From assembly GCF_018424695.1 (NCBI RefSeq), contig NZ_QTNQ01000010.1:1-64000 (forward strand): a DNA stretch of 64,000 nucleotides. The letters run 5' to 3'. Below the pieces are notes generated by a model that was not told the DNA's origin, made no database searches, and saw nothing but the letters and a program-made list of their open reading frames with translations. Numbering within the stretch: the stretch's first letter is position 1; each line of letters starts with the position of its first letter. The DNA is from Vannielia litorea (GTDB lineage Bacteria; Pseudomonadota; Alphaproteobacteria; Rhodobacterales; Rhodobacteraceae). The position numbers and the translations under genes are program-made. Positions 53,632-63,175 of this stretch are shown here, piece by piece.

Positions 53632-54792
53632 ATGTCCAAGCTTAGTTCGATGTTCGTGCGGACCGCTCCGCCTGGGAAGCACGAGGATGGCAACGGCCTA
53701 CGATTGATCAAACGCCCAGATGGCGGTGGTCAATGGGTATATCGCTATATGCTGCGTGGTCGGCGTAGGGAGATGGGTCTCGGCGGCCTTGGAGCGATCT
53801 CCCTGAAAGACGCAAGGGAGATGGCCGCATCGAATCGAACTCTTGTGGCCAAGGGGATCGACCCAATCAAGCATCGCGATCAGTTGAGACGGGAAGCCGC
53901 GAAGAGCGAACATCTCCTTAAGGATGTCGCGCAAGATGCCTTCGAAAGTCGAAAAGCTAGCCTGAAAGGTGATGGTGTGGCCGGTCGCTGGTTTAGCCCT
54001 CTGGAACTGCATATTCTACCCGAACTCGGCAAACTGCCCATCATGGAGATCAACCAGCAAGACATTCGCCGGACGCTCGAACCGATATGGCATTCCAAAG
54101 CGTCGACAGCGAGAAAGGCCGCGGATCGCCTCAAGCTTGTGATCGATCATGCAGCCGCACTTGGCCTCGACGTTGATTTGCAGGCCGTGGCCAAAGCCAA
54201 ACGGCTCCTGGGGCGCCAACGCCACGAAGTGACGTCGATACCAAGCATGCCCTGGCACGATGTGCCGGCGTTCTACGCCTCGCTCGAAGAACCGACGGTG
54301 ACGCACCTTGCGCTTCGCCTACTTATCCTAACCGGGGCGCGCTCCAAGCCCGTGCGGTTCGCCCGCTTTGAGGAAATCGAAGACGATGTATGGACGATAC
54401 CGGCAGCCAATATGAAGGCGCGCGTCGGCGCGGAGAGTGACTTCCGAATCCCTCTCTCAGATGAGGCCAAACGAGTGATCGACCTCGCAAGTCGTTTTGA
54501 ACGCGAAGGCTACCTCTTTCCATCTGTTCGAAAGGGTGTGATCAGCGACGCCACGATGGCCCGACTGATGGAGCGGCGAAGCCTCGCAGCCCGCCCACAC
54601 GGATTCCGATCGAGCTTACGCACTTGGATTGCCGAAAAAACCGACGCGCCGCACGAAGTCGCCGAAGCCGTGCTCGCGCATGTGTCCGACAGTAAGGTTG
54701 TGCGAACCTACCGCCAGACAGATTTTCTAGATCAGCGGCGGGATCTACTTAGCGCTTGGGCTCAGTTCTGTACCAGAAACGTAGACCAGTGA
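53632..54792 (+). CDS. P4-type tyrosine recombinase (integrase)
   Basis: This 386-aa integrase should insert and excise the element at a specific att site. It has the P4-family N-terminal DUF4102-like arm domain (GNGLRLIKRPDGGGQWVYRY; GLGGLGAISLKDAREMAASN) and a catalytic domain with Arg in LILTGARSKPVRFARFEEI, His-x-x-Arg in RPHGFRSSLRTW, and the terminal His and Tyr in VLAHVSDSKVVRTYRQTDFL. All appear intact. The ATG at 53632 is preferred for its purine-rich upstream and family-like N terminus; an upstream in-frame start adds 32 unlike residues. It marks the left end of the element. Confidence 0.92.
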   Translation: MSKLSSMFVRTAPPGKHEDGNGLRLIKRPDGGGQWVYRYMLRGRRREMGLGGLGAISLKDAREMAASNRTLVAKGIDPIKHRDQLRREAAKSEHLLKDVAQDAFESRKASLKGDGVAGRWFSPLELHILPELGKLPIMEINQQDIRRTLEPIWHSKASTARKAADRLKLVIDHAAALGLDVDLQAVAKAKRLLGRQRHEVTSIPSMPWHDVPAFYASLEEPTVTHLALRLLILTGARSKPVRFARFEEIEDDVWTIPAANMKARVGAESDFRIPLSDEAKRVIDLASRFEREGYLFPSVRKGVISDATMARLMERRSLAARPHGFRSSLRTWIAEKTDAPHEVAEAVLAHVSDSKVVRTYRQTDFLDQRRDLLSAWAQFCTRNVDQ

Positions 54793-55321
54793 GCTGTTTT
54801 GACGACCCATTTTGCAGCTTCGCCCAAGCGGTTGTCCGGGTTGATGTTGCAAGAAGGGCATTTTCGAGACTTTCGGATCTTGGAAAAAAGAAGACTCCCA
54901 AGCACTCCTGATCACTCCACCTAGTGCCGCTTCGTAGCTATTCTGATCGTCCCTTCTCTGAACAATTCGGCGGGCAGCTTCAGAGGGAAGGATCAATAAC
55001 GGGCTACCAACAACAGGACGCCTGCCGCAAGCGAGAGCGCGTGCCCGCAGGCTCAAGCGATTGGTGCCTGCCACCCGAGAAACGCGCGCAATCGAGTGCA
55101 CGGTTGGAAGTTTCTGGCGCATCTATCCCGTTGAGCCGCACTAGCGTCCCGGCGACCACGATTGCGTCAGCGTCGCGAACCTAGGCACGACCTGAGATAT
55201 CAGCCGCGTGAGCCTGGAAGGCCGCAATCCAGATTAGCCACTAGGGTAGTGCAGCTTTCAATCAGCCCCCTTACTTTTCGGCACCGAACCTTGTCAGACC
55301 AACATTGCCCTCAAGGCGAAC
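54793..55321. other. About 530 bp with no recognisable gene
   Basis: Short frames on both strands have no ribosome site and no motifs. A minus-strand frame of about 125 codons overlaps the integrase 3' end and is basic and Ser/Arg-rich without domain signs. The stretch may hold an att-related or regulatory region, but nothing definite is seen. Confidence 0.55.
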
Positions 55322-55744
55322 CTAGTCGAAGAGCCCTATGGGGGAAAACTTCAATCCGAACTGGCCGCAAACCGAGCACAGGTAATCGCCATCCGTAAGC
55401 TCCAGATCTACGCTTCTGGTTGGCACTTCAGGTGTTTTTCCACGCAACCGCTCCAGCCATGTCCTTTCCCGAGGCTCTCCGCGCTCGACCCGAAGGCGCC
55501 ATTTGACCGTTACCCTGCCTTCACCCGACCAGACCGCTGGATCGCTGGCGCGCTTCACCTCTCTGGATCCACACTCGGAGCAATTCAGTTCTTCCGCCTT
55601 GTGATTGGCCAGGCTCAGGGCTTTGCACCTTGTACACCAAACAGGCCATTTCGCGACCTTGCCGTGGTTCGTCATGCCAGCCCCTACCGCAAGGTTCCGG
55701 TGGAAATTACACTGCTCGCAGCGTGCGGCGACAATGGTCCCCAT
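55322..55744 (-). CDS. Hypothetical zinc-ribbon-like protein
   Basis: This 140-aa protein has several CxxC knuckles: CEQC near the N terminus, CTRC, CSEC, and CSVC near the C terminus, suggesting two zinc ribbons. Between them is a Trp/Arg-rich stretch (WKWRLRVERGEPRERTWLER region). The ATG at 55744 is chosen because AAGGAG lies 8 nt upstream; a GTG three codons earlier would overlap that site. It is transcribed toward the integrase and stands alone. Zinc-ribbon proteins of this size often bind nucleic acid or other proteins; no function is assigned. Confidence 0.6.
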   Translation of the reverse strand: MGTIVAARCEQCNFHRNLAVGAGMTNHGKVAKWPVWCTRCKALSLANHKAEELNCSECGSREVKRASDPAVWSGEGRVTVKWRLRVERGEPRERTWLERLRGKTPEVPTRSVDLELTDGDYLCSVCGQFGLKFSPIGLFD

Positions 55745-56213
55745 CGGTTTCACTCCTTGTCGTACAATCGGGGCTGATTAAGCCATAGCATGTGCCAGCG
55801 CTCCACCCTCATAGCCAGGCAGCTCCGACACCCGAGGTTCCACCGCCGCAGCAACTCAGAAAGCTTGACGTTCACCTCACCGGTAGGCGCCTATGAGTTG
55901 TGCTGCATCCTTCGACGGGTCTTGGCATTCGCAACGCTTGGCGAGCCCGAACGCAGAAACTCCTCCACAGCCTGGCCTGATTCGGGGCGGCGGCGTCTGG
56001 AGAAATCGGCAACTTTGTTGCGGTGTGAGGCGATTTCCTAACCGAACGAAGGGTCTAAGCAACTTGCAGGCAACTATTTTGCCGACTCGGCCAAACTACG
56101 AGGATCACGTCGCGCACGAAATCCTCCAGTATGGCAATTAGCTTACTATACTTATTACTCTTGCTATTCATATATACATTTCTTGGCAGCTTAGTCACAT
56201 CGGAGGCCACAGG
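55745..56213. other. Gap before the XRE gene, AT-rich promoter region
   Basis: No gene is seen. The last 80 bp (about 56130-56200) are strikingly AT-rich against the rest of the window, with TTACTATACTTATTACTC and CATATATACATT, and so look like the promoter of the gene at 56214. CGGAGG at 56201-56206 is its ribosome binding site. Confidence 0.55.
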
Positions 56214-57521
56214 ATGCTCATAATCCAAGATAAATTTCGCAACCTGCTGAAGCGAGAGAACCTCTCGCTACGGAAGCTTGCCAGAACGAGCGGCGTTGCT
56301 GAGCGCACTCTGAGTCGCATCAAAAACGGTCAGCGGTTGCAGCCCGGCAATGTGGCAAAAATAGCCGAGGCGCTGAAATCGTCTGTAGATGAGCTTTGCT
56401 CACCGACTGCCAAGAAAGATGCAGGAGCCCGCGACCCGAACGATTGTGAGTTCGATCTAGCCGCAGAGCGCTTCCATGTGCCGGTCGACTATGTTCGCCA
56501 TGTCGGATGCCACCTTTTCGTGGCAGTTGCGGAGTATGCGTTGAAGCGTCGGCGTGAAGCGTTGGAAACATGGTTCGAAGACGTTCAGCGCCTCAGGGAG
56601 GCTCGCCCCCGCCCCGAGACTTTGCGTTCGTCATGTCCCCTCGATGATGCTGATGACATCTATGAGGCAGAGCTGATTGAGATCGACAGCTGTAGACTGC
56701 ACACGCCTGGACAAGATGAAGATGACCACTTCTTTAGAGCACTTCATGATCTTGGCTTGGAGATTAATTTCGAAGGCTATGGCGATAGCGATACCTATAG
56801 TCTCCAGAGACTTTCGTACGACATCATTGTAAGCGATGCGCTCTGGGAAACGCTTCACTGGTTGGCGGGCGCGGAAGGTAACTACGATTCACCCCTGTCG
56901 CAAAGGGCGGAGGACGCAATCCTCAGTGGGCGAGTTTCCATTCAGGAGTTGCCCATCGAGCTGAAGAAGCCTGGGAAGGCTTTCGAACGCTCGCGCTGGC
57001 TTGCAAGCGAAGGTGGCAAGGCCGAACTGCCCGACCATTTATATCATGCAGACAGGGTGCAGGCGGCTCTCGATCTTGAGAGATGGAAGGACGACGTTTC
57101 TGGACTTCGCGACAAACTGGCTCGAGCGCCCAAGAACGAGCAAGAGCAAATCGCGGCAGAGCTCGAACGAGCAGAAGTGAAATTGAAGCATGCGCGCGCC
57201 GAACTCCGGTCAGGCGACGAGGAGTTGCTACTCGAGCGTCGCAAGGTTCGGGTCCAGACATCTCTGGGTCACCTGGAAGACTGCCGCAGGCAAGCCGAAG
57301 AGCTCGAGGAACGTCGTGGTTCGTCCGACGGCGATCCCCAAACGGAAATCGAAAAAGAACTCCAAGATACCAGAGAAGACATACTGCGAGCCGAGGAAGA
57401 TCTGGCAATAGCCAAGCATGACCTAATCCGCAGTCAAGAGCGCGTCGCGGCTTCAGGCGACCAGCAAACAGCCGCGCAGACATCTGCTCGGGTTCAAACT
57501 TTGGGAGGAGAAGATGAATAG
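56214..57521 (+). CDS. XRE-type HTH protein with long C-terminal coiled coil
   Basis: This 435-aa protein begins with a Cro/C1 helix-turn-helix (LSLRKLARTSGVAERTLSRI, residues 18-37), followed by an acidic middle region of unknown fold (about 75-280) and a strongly charged Glu/Arg/Leu coiled coil (about 285-415; for example EQEQIAAELERAEVKLKHAR). A phage-type repressor would be much shorter. The layout suggests a DNA-binding scaffold or sensor. The stop overlaps the next small gene, so they are coupled. It sits in the cargo part of the mobile element. I do not recognise the family. Confidence 0.7.
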   Translation: MLIIQDKFRNLLKRENLSLRKLARTSGVAERTLSRIKNGQRLQPGNVAKIAEALKSSVDELCSPTAKKDAGARDPNDCEFDLAAERFHVPVDYVRHVGCHLFVAVAEYALKRRREALETWFEDVQRLREARPRPETLRSSCPLDDADDIYEAELIEIDSCRLHTPGQDEDDHFFRALHDLGLEINFEGYGDSDTYSLQRLSYDIIVSDALWETLHWLAGAEGNYDSPLSQRAEDAILSGRVSIQELPIELKKPGKAFERSRWLASEGGKAELPDHLYHADRVQAALDLERWKDDVSGLRDKLARAPKNEQEQIAAELERAEVKLKHARAELRSGDEELLLERRKVRVQTSLGHLEDCRRQAEELEERRGSSDGDPQTEIEKELQDTREDILRAEEDLAIAKHDLIRSQERVAASGDQQTAAQTSARVQTLGGEDE

Positions 57522-57708
57522 ACATGTACGCCATTGCGTTGATATCTGCGTCGAAGAAGGTCTCGTGGTCGAGCGTTGGGCATTTGGCAAACATCTGAAG
57601 ATCGAGACCGATAGGGGGCGAGTTGTGATGCCGTGTACTCCGAGTGATTCACGGTGGGCTCGAGAGGCCAGGTCATTTTGTCGGCGCCTGGCAAGGGGAG
57701 CTGTCTGA
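57514..57708 (+). CDS. Small protein coupled to XRE coiled-coil gene
   Basis: This 64-aa protein starts at an ATG that overlaps the upstream stop and is preceded by GGGAGGAG. The core VVERWAFGKHLKIETDRGRV followed by MPCTPSDSRWAREARSFCRR has the beta-strand/His and basic-helix look of HicA-like or phage small proteins, but this is a weak impression. Overlap and strong ribosome site argue that it is real and made with the 435-aa partner. A toxin-antitoxin-like pair is possible, not shown. Confidence 0.6.
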   Translation: MNRHVRHCVDICVEEGLVVERWAFGKHLKIETDRGRVVMPCTPSDSRWAREARSFCRRLARGAV

Positions 57709-57936
57709 CACGGGCCTCGATACAGAGGCATACGACGAGACACTCCCCCGCCAAGCCCTGTCAGACCAAGACAGCCCAAAATGGCACCTGACCTTTGACG
57801 GAACCAGAGATTATTGGCTCGCCACAGATATTGCATCTGTTCATGCTTGAAAGATGAAGCGACTTCAGATGAAACACAACCGACGCATGGAGCATACTAG
57901 CTACTGCCAGCTCGTTAACGCCGGGGGCGTCGGGTG

Positions 57937-58623
57937 ATGCCAGACTCCGATGAACGCTCGAAGGACTTGTTCCCAAGCTTGGACAAGGCCGCAATTCAAC
58001 GCATCGAGGCAGGTCTGCACAAGCACTACAAATCTGCCGCTCCGCAGATATCGACGTGCTCATGGAATAGACTCAAACTGACACTTGCACGCTATGCAGA
58101 GGAAGCAGATTATTTTCGAGGCTTTTTGAACAAGGGCGAGACCAAACAGCTTAACCGAGTTTCGGCTCAAGCACGCAAACTTCTGGACGATCTCGAAAAG
58201 GCGAAAGAAAAAGGTCTCATCAAGCTGCTCGAGGACGCCGTGGAACCAGCGTCGCTTGAGGCGATCGAAGCAACACTTCAAGCTATGACGAAGGAACTGG
58301 GCGACCAACCCGAGAGCGCGCCACTGCTTCACGACACCTCGCGCGACACGCTTTATCTCAGTTTCGAGACCTGGTGGCGGGACGCGACGGGTGACAAGCC
58401 GTGGATCTTGGAGGGTAAGGACGGCAAACCGCCACCAACGCCCTTCATGTATGTGGCAAATGAAGTGTTCAATCTTCCCGGCATGCCAGGTCCGACGGGA
58501 GCATCCTTCAAGTCCTTGAAGGACTTTCGCCGCAATGCGCTTGCTTCTCGCAATAAGGCACAACGCCTGGGTCGTAAGCTTCTCGAGGTCATTGGGAAGG
58601 ATCCAAGCTCCGGTGACGGATAG
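57937..58623 (+). CDS. Hypothetical mobile-element protein
   Basis: This 228-aa protein is soluble and largely helical. The N-terminal half is rich in Lys/Glu/Leu (RKLLDDLEKAKEKGLIKLLE) and the C-terminal part carries FETWWRDATGDKPWIL and VANEVFNLPGMPGPTG, a pattern seen in proteins beside mobile-element primase genes. A GTG one codon upstream (57934) is an alternative start. The start has only a weak ribosome site. It precedes the AlpA-like/primase run by about 100 nt. No domain is recognised. Confidence 0.6.
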   Translation: MPDSDERSKDLFPSLDKAAIQRIEAGLHKHYKSAAPQISTCSWNRLKLTLARYAEEADYFRGFLNKGETKQLNRVSAQARKLLDDLEKAKEKGLIKLLEDAVEPASLEAIEATLQAMTKELGDQPESAPLLHDTSRDTLYLSFETWWRDATGDKPWILEGKDGKPPPTPFMYVANEVFNLPGMPGPTGASFKSLKDFRRNALASRNKAQRLGRKLLEVIGKDPSSGDG

Positions 58624-58727
58624 CCATTTTCCGAATCCGGAAAACCGCCTATCCCCCTGATATTGTTGTCGCTGCACTCCCCTTCGTTCACGTTCCTATC
58701 GTGAAACACAGAAGCGTGGAGGACGAC

Positions 58728-58958
58728 ATGCCCGGACTTCAAGACACACCGCGACCCGAGATCGACAGACTGATCTCCTTTTCAGAAGCTCTCTCGCGGA
58801 TCGGCGTGAGCCGGAGCACAGCCTACCGGCACATTGCAGATGGGCAGATGCCACAACCGGTTAAGATCGGCGCACTCACCTTCTTCTCTGAGAGGGAGCT
58901 GCAGACCTGGATCGCGGAGAAACTTGCTGCACGCGTCATGCGAGGCGCCAATGTCTGA
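58728..58958 (+). CDS. AlpA-like helix-turn-helix protein (excisionase/regulator)
   Basis: This 76-aa MerR-like winged-helix protein has the AlpA pattern: LISFSEALSRIGVSRSTAYR, then HIADGQMPQPVKIGALTFFS and ERELQTWIAEKL. AlpA-type proteins regulate integrase or act as excisionases in P4-like elements. GGAGG lies just before the ATG. The stop overlaps the primase start by 8 nt, so it opens the replication operon. Confidence 0.88.
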   Translation: MPGLQDTPRPEIDRLISFSEALSRIGVSRSTAYRHIADGQMPQPVKIGALTFFSERELQTWIAEKLAARVMRGANV

Positions 58959-59904
58959 TCGCCCAACCGCTTATCAGCTTGCCCGTGCCATTCATCAGGA
59001 GCACGGGATACCTGTCTTCCCTGTCGCGCTTTCCCAGACGGAAACAGGCAAGTGGCGAAAGATGCCGCTCGTCAAATGGAGCCAGGTTTCCGGTGACCCA
59101 CGCGAGGTCATCTGGCGCGGCGCGAACGCTATCGGCGTGCCGACCGGTCAACGTTCGGGCCTCTACGTCATCGATCTTGATGACTACAAGCCTGGATCCG
59201 AATCCGCAGATTGGCTCGCGGATCACAAACTTCCTGAAACACGCGTGCACCGGACCGCCTCGGGGGGCAGGCATATGATCTATCGGCTGCCGTCGGGCAT
59301 TCAACTTGGGAACAGGGCGTCTGTGGTGCCAGGTCTCGACACTCGCGGCAATGGTGGAATGTTCGTCTGGGGAGACACCGACGGGCACTACAGCGTGTTG
59401 AACGGTCGAGCGGCGAGCGAACTACCCCGCGATGTTTGTGAAGAGCTCAAAGGGGACAAAGACAACGACGATGGCCCGGTCCTCGATACCGCAATTCCCG
59501 CGCTGGGCTATGTGGATATGATTGGGTTGCGGCAGAAGCTCACTTCAGCTTTCAACCGTCGAAGTGGTGGATCTTTGCGGGATCGCTTTGAGGGCTCCGT
59601 CGCCGACTTGACGGACAGTTCAGCAAGCGGACGTGATATGTCCCTTGCGGGCCTGCTGGCGCATCGCAGTTTTGGCTTTGACGAGATCACTCTCATCCTC
59701 CTAACCCAGTTCCCGCACGGCGTCGCGGCCCGCGACGGCTGGGATGATCGCACAGAACGGCTTGCCAAGCGCTGCGCCTACCGTGCGATCCAGAACAAAC
59801 TGCGGCGTACAGAACTGCGCCAACAAGCGATGGAAAGACGTTTGGCCGAGCTGCGCGCTAGCTTCCCGCGTCAGGCTGGCGCAACATCGGAGATCGATCC
59901 ATGA
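58951..59904 (+). CDS. Bifunctional DNA primase/polymerase (Prim-Pol) domain protein
   Basis: This 317-aa protein has the archaeo-eukaryotic-primase-like Prim-Pol fold: AIGVPTGQRSGLYVIDLDDY with the metal-binding Asp75-x-Asp77, and the His108-containing TASGGRHMIYRLPSG. A C-terminal helical part (about residues 190-317) is of the kind that precedes helicases in mobile elements. It would prime and extend DNA during element replication. It overlaps alpA upstream and the helicase downstream (ATGA). The domain pair Prim-Pol plus helicase is split over two genes here. Confidence 0.88.
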   Translation: MSDRPTAYQLARAIHQEHGIPVFPVALSQTETGKWRKMPLVKWSQVSGDPREVIWRGANAIGVPTGQRSGLYVIDLDDYKPGSESADWLADHKLPETRVHRTASGGRHMIYRLPSGIQLGNRASVVPGLDTRGNGGMFVWGDTDGHYSVLNGRAASELPRDVCEELKGDKDNDDGPVLDTAIPALGYVDMIGLRQKLTSAFNRRSGGSLRDRFEGSVADLTDSSASGRDMSLAGLLAHRSFGFDEITLILLTQFPHGVAARDGWDDRTERLAKRCAYRAIQNKLRRTELRQQAMERRLAELRASFPRQAGATSEIDP

Positions 59905-61652
59905 ACGTTGTGGCCACCGGCGATGAGCCTTCTGAATTGACTGGCGAAGACACGCTCTCCGTGACGTCGGCATCGCAGGAATGGCTCGAGCAGGGGCTCC
60001 TGAGGGTCGCCAAAGGCGATCCGATCTACGATGCAACAGCGCTCAATGCGCTCAAATCTGACGGCCAGAAACGCGGTCTGAAGCTCGAAATCAGCCAACT
60101 TAAGAGGCGCATCGCGGAACTGCGCTCGGCCGCCAACGACGCGGAGCACATTCAAGGAGGCAAGACCGAATATGAAGCCCTCATCACGCGCCTGAATGAA
60201 GAGTTCTTCGTCTACGAGGGCGGCGACAAGGTTTATATCGGCTCGTGGAGGAAGCAGGGCACCCGCCGCGCGCTTGTCCAGAGAACCCAGCAAGATTTCC
60301 GGCTCCTACTGGCAAATGAGCCGAAGGTCTTTTCCCCTATCGCCGACAAAGCTATTCCCGCGGCCGAAGCTTGGCTCTCAGATCCACAACGACGCTCGGT
60401 CAAGGGTTTTGTCTTTGAGGCGGACCCCAAGAATGCCGCCGGGCTGGAGCGAGAGGGTCGGGAAAACCTCTTTGAGGGCTTCTCCGTAGAGCCGGAGCCG
60501 GGGTCGATCGAGCCCTTTCTAAAGCACTTGGAAGAGGTCGTCGTCTCTAATGAAGCCGAGCACCGGCGCGAAGATCTGACCCAATACTTACTTGATTGCT
60601 TTGCGCATATCGTTCAAAGGCCCGGCGTGCCGCTCCGGGTTGCTCTCGTTTTCCGTGGACGGCAGGGTTCCGGAAAATCCTTTATGACCGATACACTGGG
60701 CTCGCTCTTCAAAGGTAATGTCTTCGAGACGTCCCAAGCCGAAGACATCGTCGGCCGCTTTACTGGGCACCTTCTCAATGCGTGCCTCGTTGTAGGCGAC
60801 GAGGCCCTTTTTGCCGGCTCAAGGAAGGATGCGGATGCCATAAAGCGGTTGATCACACAAGATACGCTTCGGGTCGAAGCCAAATACAGGGACGTTCAAA
60901 ACGAGAAGAACCGGATCACCCTGATGCTGACATCTAATCATGCGCATGCGGTGCACATCGAACCGTCTGATAGACGTTTCTTTGTTTTGGATGTCGCGGA
61001 CAGTCGCACGCCGCGCAATGAGCACGAGGAGTATTGGGAGCAGCTTTGGGGTTGGGCTCAATCTGAGGAAGGCAAGGCTGCGCTTCTAGACCACCTTCTC
61101 AATCGAGATATCTCGAGCTTCGATGCCCAACGTGACCGACCCCAAACGCAAGCCCGGCTCGACCAGATCCTGGCGTCACTTGACCCAGTTGGACGATGGT
61201 TTCATGAGGAACTTGTACAACGGGCGACGCCGCCTCATGAAATTTTGCATGGATCGGTACGCGATGGCGAGATTTCAGCTGAGACCGCCGATGGGTTGCC
61301 GCCCGACTCCAGAGTCATCCGAAAAGAGGCTCTGTTCGAAGCCTACGCCACGTGGGAGCAAGAAACACTACGATCAGCACGCTCTTTGAACCATCGCATG
61401 TTCTGGAAGAAATTTTGGGACATTCTCGACCAGAGCCTGGAAACTAGAATCCGTCTCAAAGGGCATCCAACCCGCGTCGTTTATCTTCCGCCCCTTAAAG
61501 TGCGCGCCTCGTGCTTTCTTAATGCAATTGGTTGCGCGGAACTCGGAATTGAGCTTCTTGACCTACCCGACGAAGAAGAAGCGCCTAGGAATCGGGCGGT
61601 TTGTGCGCCGTCTGAATCGAGACACAAAACTTTGCCTCTGACACAGGTTTAA
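59901..61652 (+). CDS. SF3-type phage/plasmid primase-helicase (DUF5906-like)
   Basis: This 583-aa ATPase carries Walker A in FRGRQGSGKSFMTDTLGSLF (about residues 248-267) and an SF3-like core: NACLVVGDEALFAGSRKDAD, KRLITQDTLRVEAKYRDVQN, TLMLTSNHAHAVHIEPSDRR. The N-terminal part (about 1-230) is helical and of unknown role. Such P4-alpha-like helicases unwind the element origin. It overlaps the Prim-Pol gene by 4 nt and is followed 8 nt after its stop by the Rep gene. Confidence 0.88.
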   Translation: MNVVATGDEPSELTGEDTLSVTSASQEWLEQGLLRVAKGDPIYDATALNALKSDGQKRGLKLEISQLKRRIAELRSAANDAEHIQGGKTEYEALITRLNEEFFVYEGGDKVYIGSWRKQGTRRALVQRTQQDFRLLLANEPKVFSPIADKAIPAAEAWLSDPQRRSVKGFVFEADPKNAAGLEREGRENLFEGFSVEPEPGSIEPFLKHLEEVVVSNEAEHRREDLTQYLLDCFAHIVQRPGVPLRVALVFRGRQGSGKSFMTDTLGSLFKGNVFETSQAEDIVGRFTGHLLNACLVVGDEALFAGSRKDADAIKRLITQDTLRVEAKYRDVQNEKNRITLMLTSNHAHAVHIEPSDRRFFVLDVADSRTPRNEHEEYWEQLWGWAQSEEGKAALLDHLLNRDISSFDAQRDRPQTQARLDQILASLDPVGRWFHEELVQRATPPHEILHGSVRDGEISAETADGLPPDSRVIRKEALFEAYATWEQETLRSARSLNHRMFWKKFWDILDQSLETRIRLKGHPTRVVYLPPLKVRASCFLNAIGCAELGIELLDLPDEEEAPRNRAVCAPSESRHKTLPLTQV

Positions 61653-61660
61653 TCTTAGCT

Positions 61661-62533
61661 TTGGGCGAATCGCCAGCTAACGGAAAGGCCTTGTCAGAAG
61701 TGACCCGCCCCGAAACTAATAGCAATCGGACGCTCGATGCCCCCCCAAACATGGGCGAGATGGTGAAACCTGCCGAGCTTATCGAGGTTAAGGGCGCGTC
61801 CAAGCTGACACTGGCAGACCGGCGGCTGTTCAATGTGCTGCTACGCCATGCCTTCGGCTCTGACCTGGCGTCGGAGAACAGGCGCTGTGAAATCGCGGTT
61901 GCCGACCTAAGAGAAACGCACGAAAGCAATGATCGGCTTGTGCAGTCGATTGAATCCCTCATGACGACCGAGGTGACGATCCAGCGCCCGGACGGATCGA
62001 CTGACCGCGTGCAGCTTCTGGGGTGGAACAACCTGTCAGACCCCAAGCGAAAGCGCGGCAACCTGAAATACTCGATCCCGCACGAGCTGGCGTTGCTGCT
62101 CAAGGATTCCACCGTTTTTTCCAAGCTGGAGCTGGAAGTGCTGCAGGCCTTTACCTCGAAATACGCACTGGCCCTCTATGAAGCCGTGGCGCGGCGTGTG
62201 CGGCTCAAGCATGAGTTCACCGAACGGTTCGCCTTAGATGACTTCCGGGAACTCTTAGGCGTGGAAGCGGACAAGCTGACCACCTATGGCAATCTGAACC
62301 AATACGCGATCAAGCCAGCATTGCTGGAAGTCAACGCCCTGTCTAACTTCACCGTGACCGTGATGCCCGAGAAGACCGGACGGCGCGTCACCCGTGTTTT
62401 GATCGGCTGGGGTGCGAAGGACACTAATGGCCGGAAAGCCGCCTATGCCGAGCCGCAATGCCCCCGCGTGGGCCGTAAGGCGCGGATTACCAGCACCGTT
62501 AAGGAAATGTTGCCGCGGGAGGTGATCGAATGA
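61661..62533 (+). CDS. Replication initiator protein, Rep_3-like
   Basis: This 290-aa protein resembles plasmid Rep_3/RepE-type initiators with two winged helices: LRETHESNDRLVQSIESLMT, LKYSIPHELALLLKDSTVFS, KLELEVLQAFTSKYALALYE and LDDFRELLGVEADKLTTYGN. Such proteins bind iterons at an origin. The TTG at 61661 is used here; a later ATG at 61751 (MGEMVKPAELIE) would remove 30 disordered residues and is equally possible. No iterons were recognised nearby. A plasmid-type initiator in an integrated element suggests it can replicate as a circle. Confidence 0.82.
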   Translation: MGESPANGKALSEVTRPETNSNRTLDAPPNMGEMVKPAELIEVKGASKLTLADRRLFNVLLRHAFGSDLASENRRCEIAVADLRETHESNDRLVQSIESLMTTEVTIQRPDGSTDRVQLLGWNNLSDPKRKRGNLKYSIPHELALLLKDSTVFSKLELEVLQAFTSKYALALYEAVARRVRLKHEFTERFALDDFRELLGVEADKLTTYGNLNQYAIKPALLEVNALSNFTVTVMPEKTGRRVTRVLIGWGAKDTNGRKAAYAEPQCPRVGRKARITSTVKEMLPREVIE

Positions 62534-63171
62534 AGCACATGCACTCGCTGCCTGTTCTGCTCTTCGGAATCTTCATAGGGTCCTCCAGCACGGCGATGGA
62601 AGCGTCTGTTACGGTTCCAGGGTGCCCCTCTCCCGTCTCTTTTGAGCTGAACGATTATTGGTCAGATGCCAACCAAGCACCTGACATTATTCAGACTCTT
62701 TCGGCAAACAAGGCTAGAAAAGCCGAATACACAGCAGCGTGGATAGTCGAGCAAGAAGGAGCTGGTCCTGCGTGGGTAGCAATTGGAACGCTTGGCTCTC
62801 TCAAGCCAGCCCAAGGCAAAATCACTGTCAAACAGTTCGAGGAAATTCGAACTACTTTCCTCGCCCAAGTTGAAAATTTGTCGCCAGAAATCCGGGAAGC
62901 CGTGCGAGAGCGCTCCGATGCTTTAGCTCACGGGGCATTGGTCCCGTTCGATCAGCCCGAACATATGCTGTTTGGGTCACTTAACGGAGAAGCCGATTTT
63001 GCTATTCTCGGTGTTGTTAGCTCTCGTCAGGGCGCGTTTGTGTCCGCTTCAAAGCACTTCTTCTGGAACGGCTGCATGGCGGTAGCTCAGTTTTCCGTGC
63101 CGCTCGGAGGTCTAACGCTAGAAGGCGTCGAGGCGGCGGTCAGTGATGTTTCATTGTCAAAAGGCAATTGA
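62530..63171 (+). CDS. Exported hypothetical protein
   Basis: This 213-aa protein starts with a signal peptide (LPVLLFGIFIGSSSTAMEAS) and should be periplasmic or secreted. Two Cys residues (Cys32 and one near residue 180 in FFWNGCMAVAQ) could form a disulfide. The rest is globular, with GAGPAWVAIGTLGSLKPAQG and FAILGVVSSRQGAFVSASKH; no family is recognised. Its start overlaps the Rep stop by 4 nt, which is odd for a cargo gene. GC content seems lower than in the chromosomal part. Confidence 0.6.
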   Translation: MKHMHSLPVLLFGIFIGSSSTAMEASVTVPGCPSPVSFELNDYWSDANQAPDIIQTLSANKARKAEYTAAWIVEQEGAGPAWVAIGTLGSLKPAQGKITVKQFEEIRTTFLAQVENLSPEIREAVRERSDALAHGALVPFDQPEHMLFGSLNGEADFAILGVVSSRQGAFVSASKHFFWNGCMAVAQFSVPLGGLTLEGVEAAVSDVSLSKGN

Positions 63172-63175
63172 TCAG

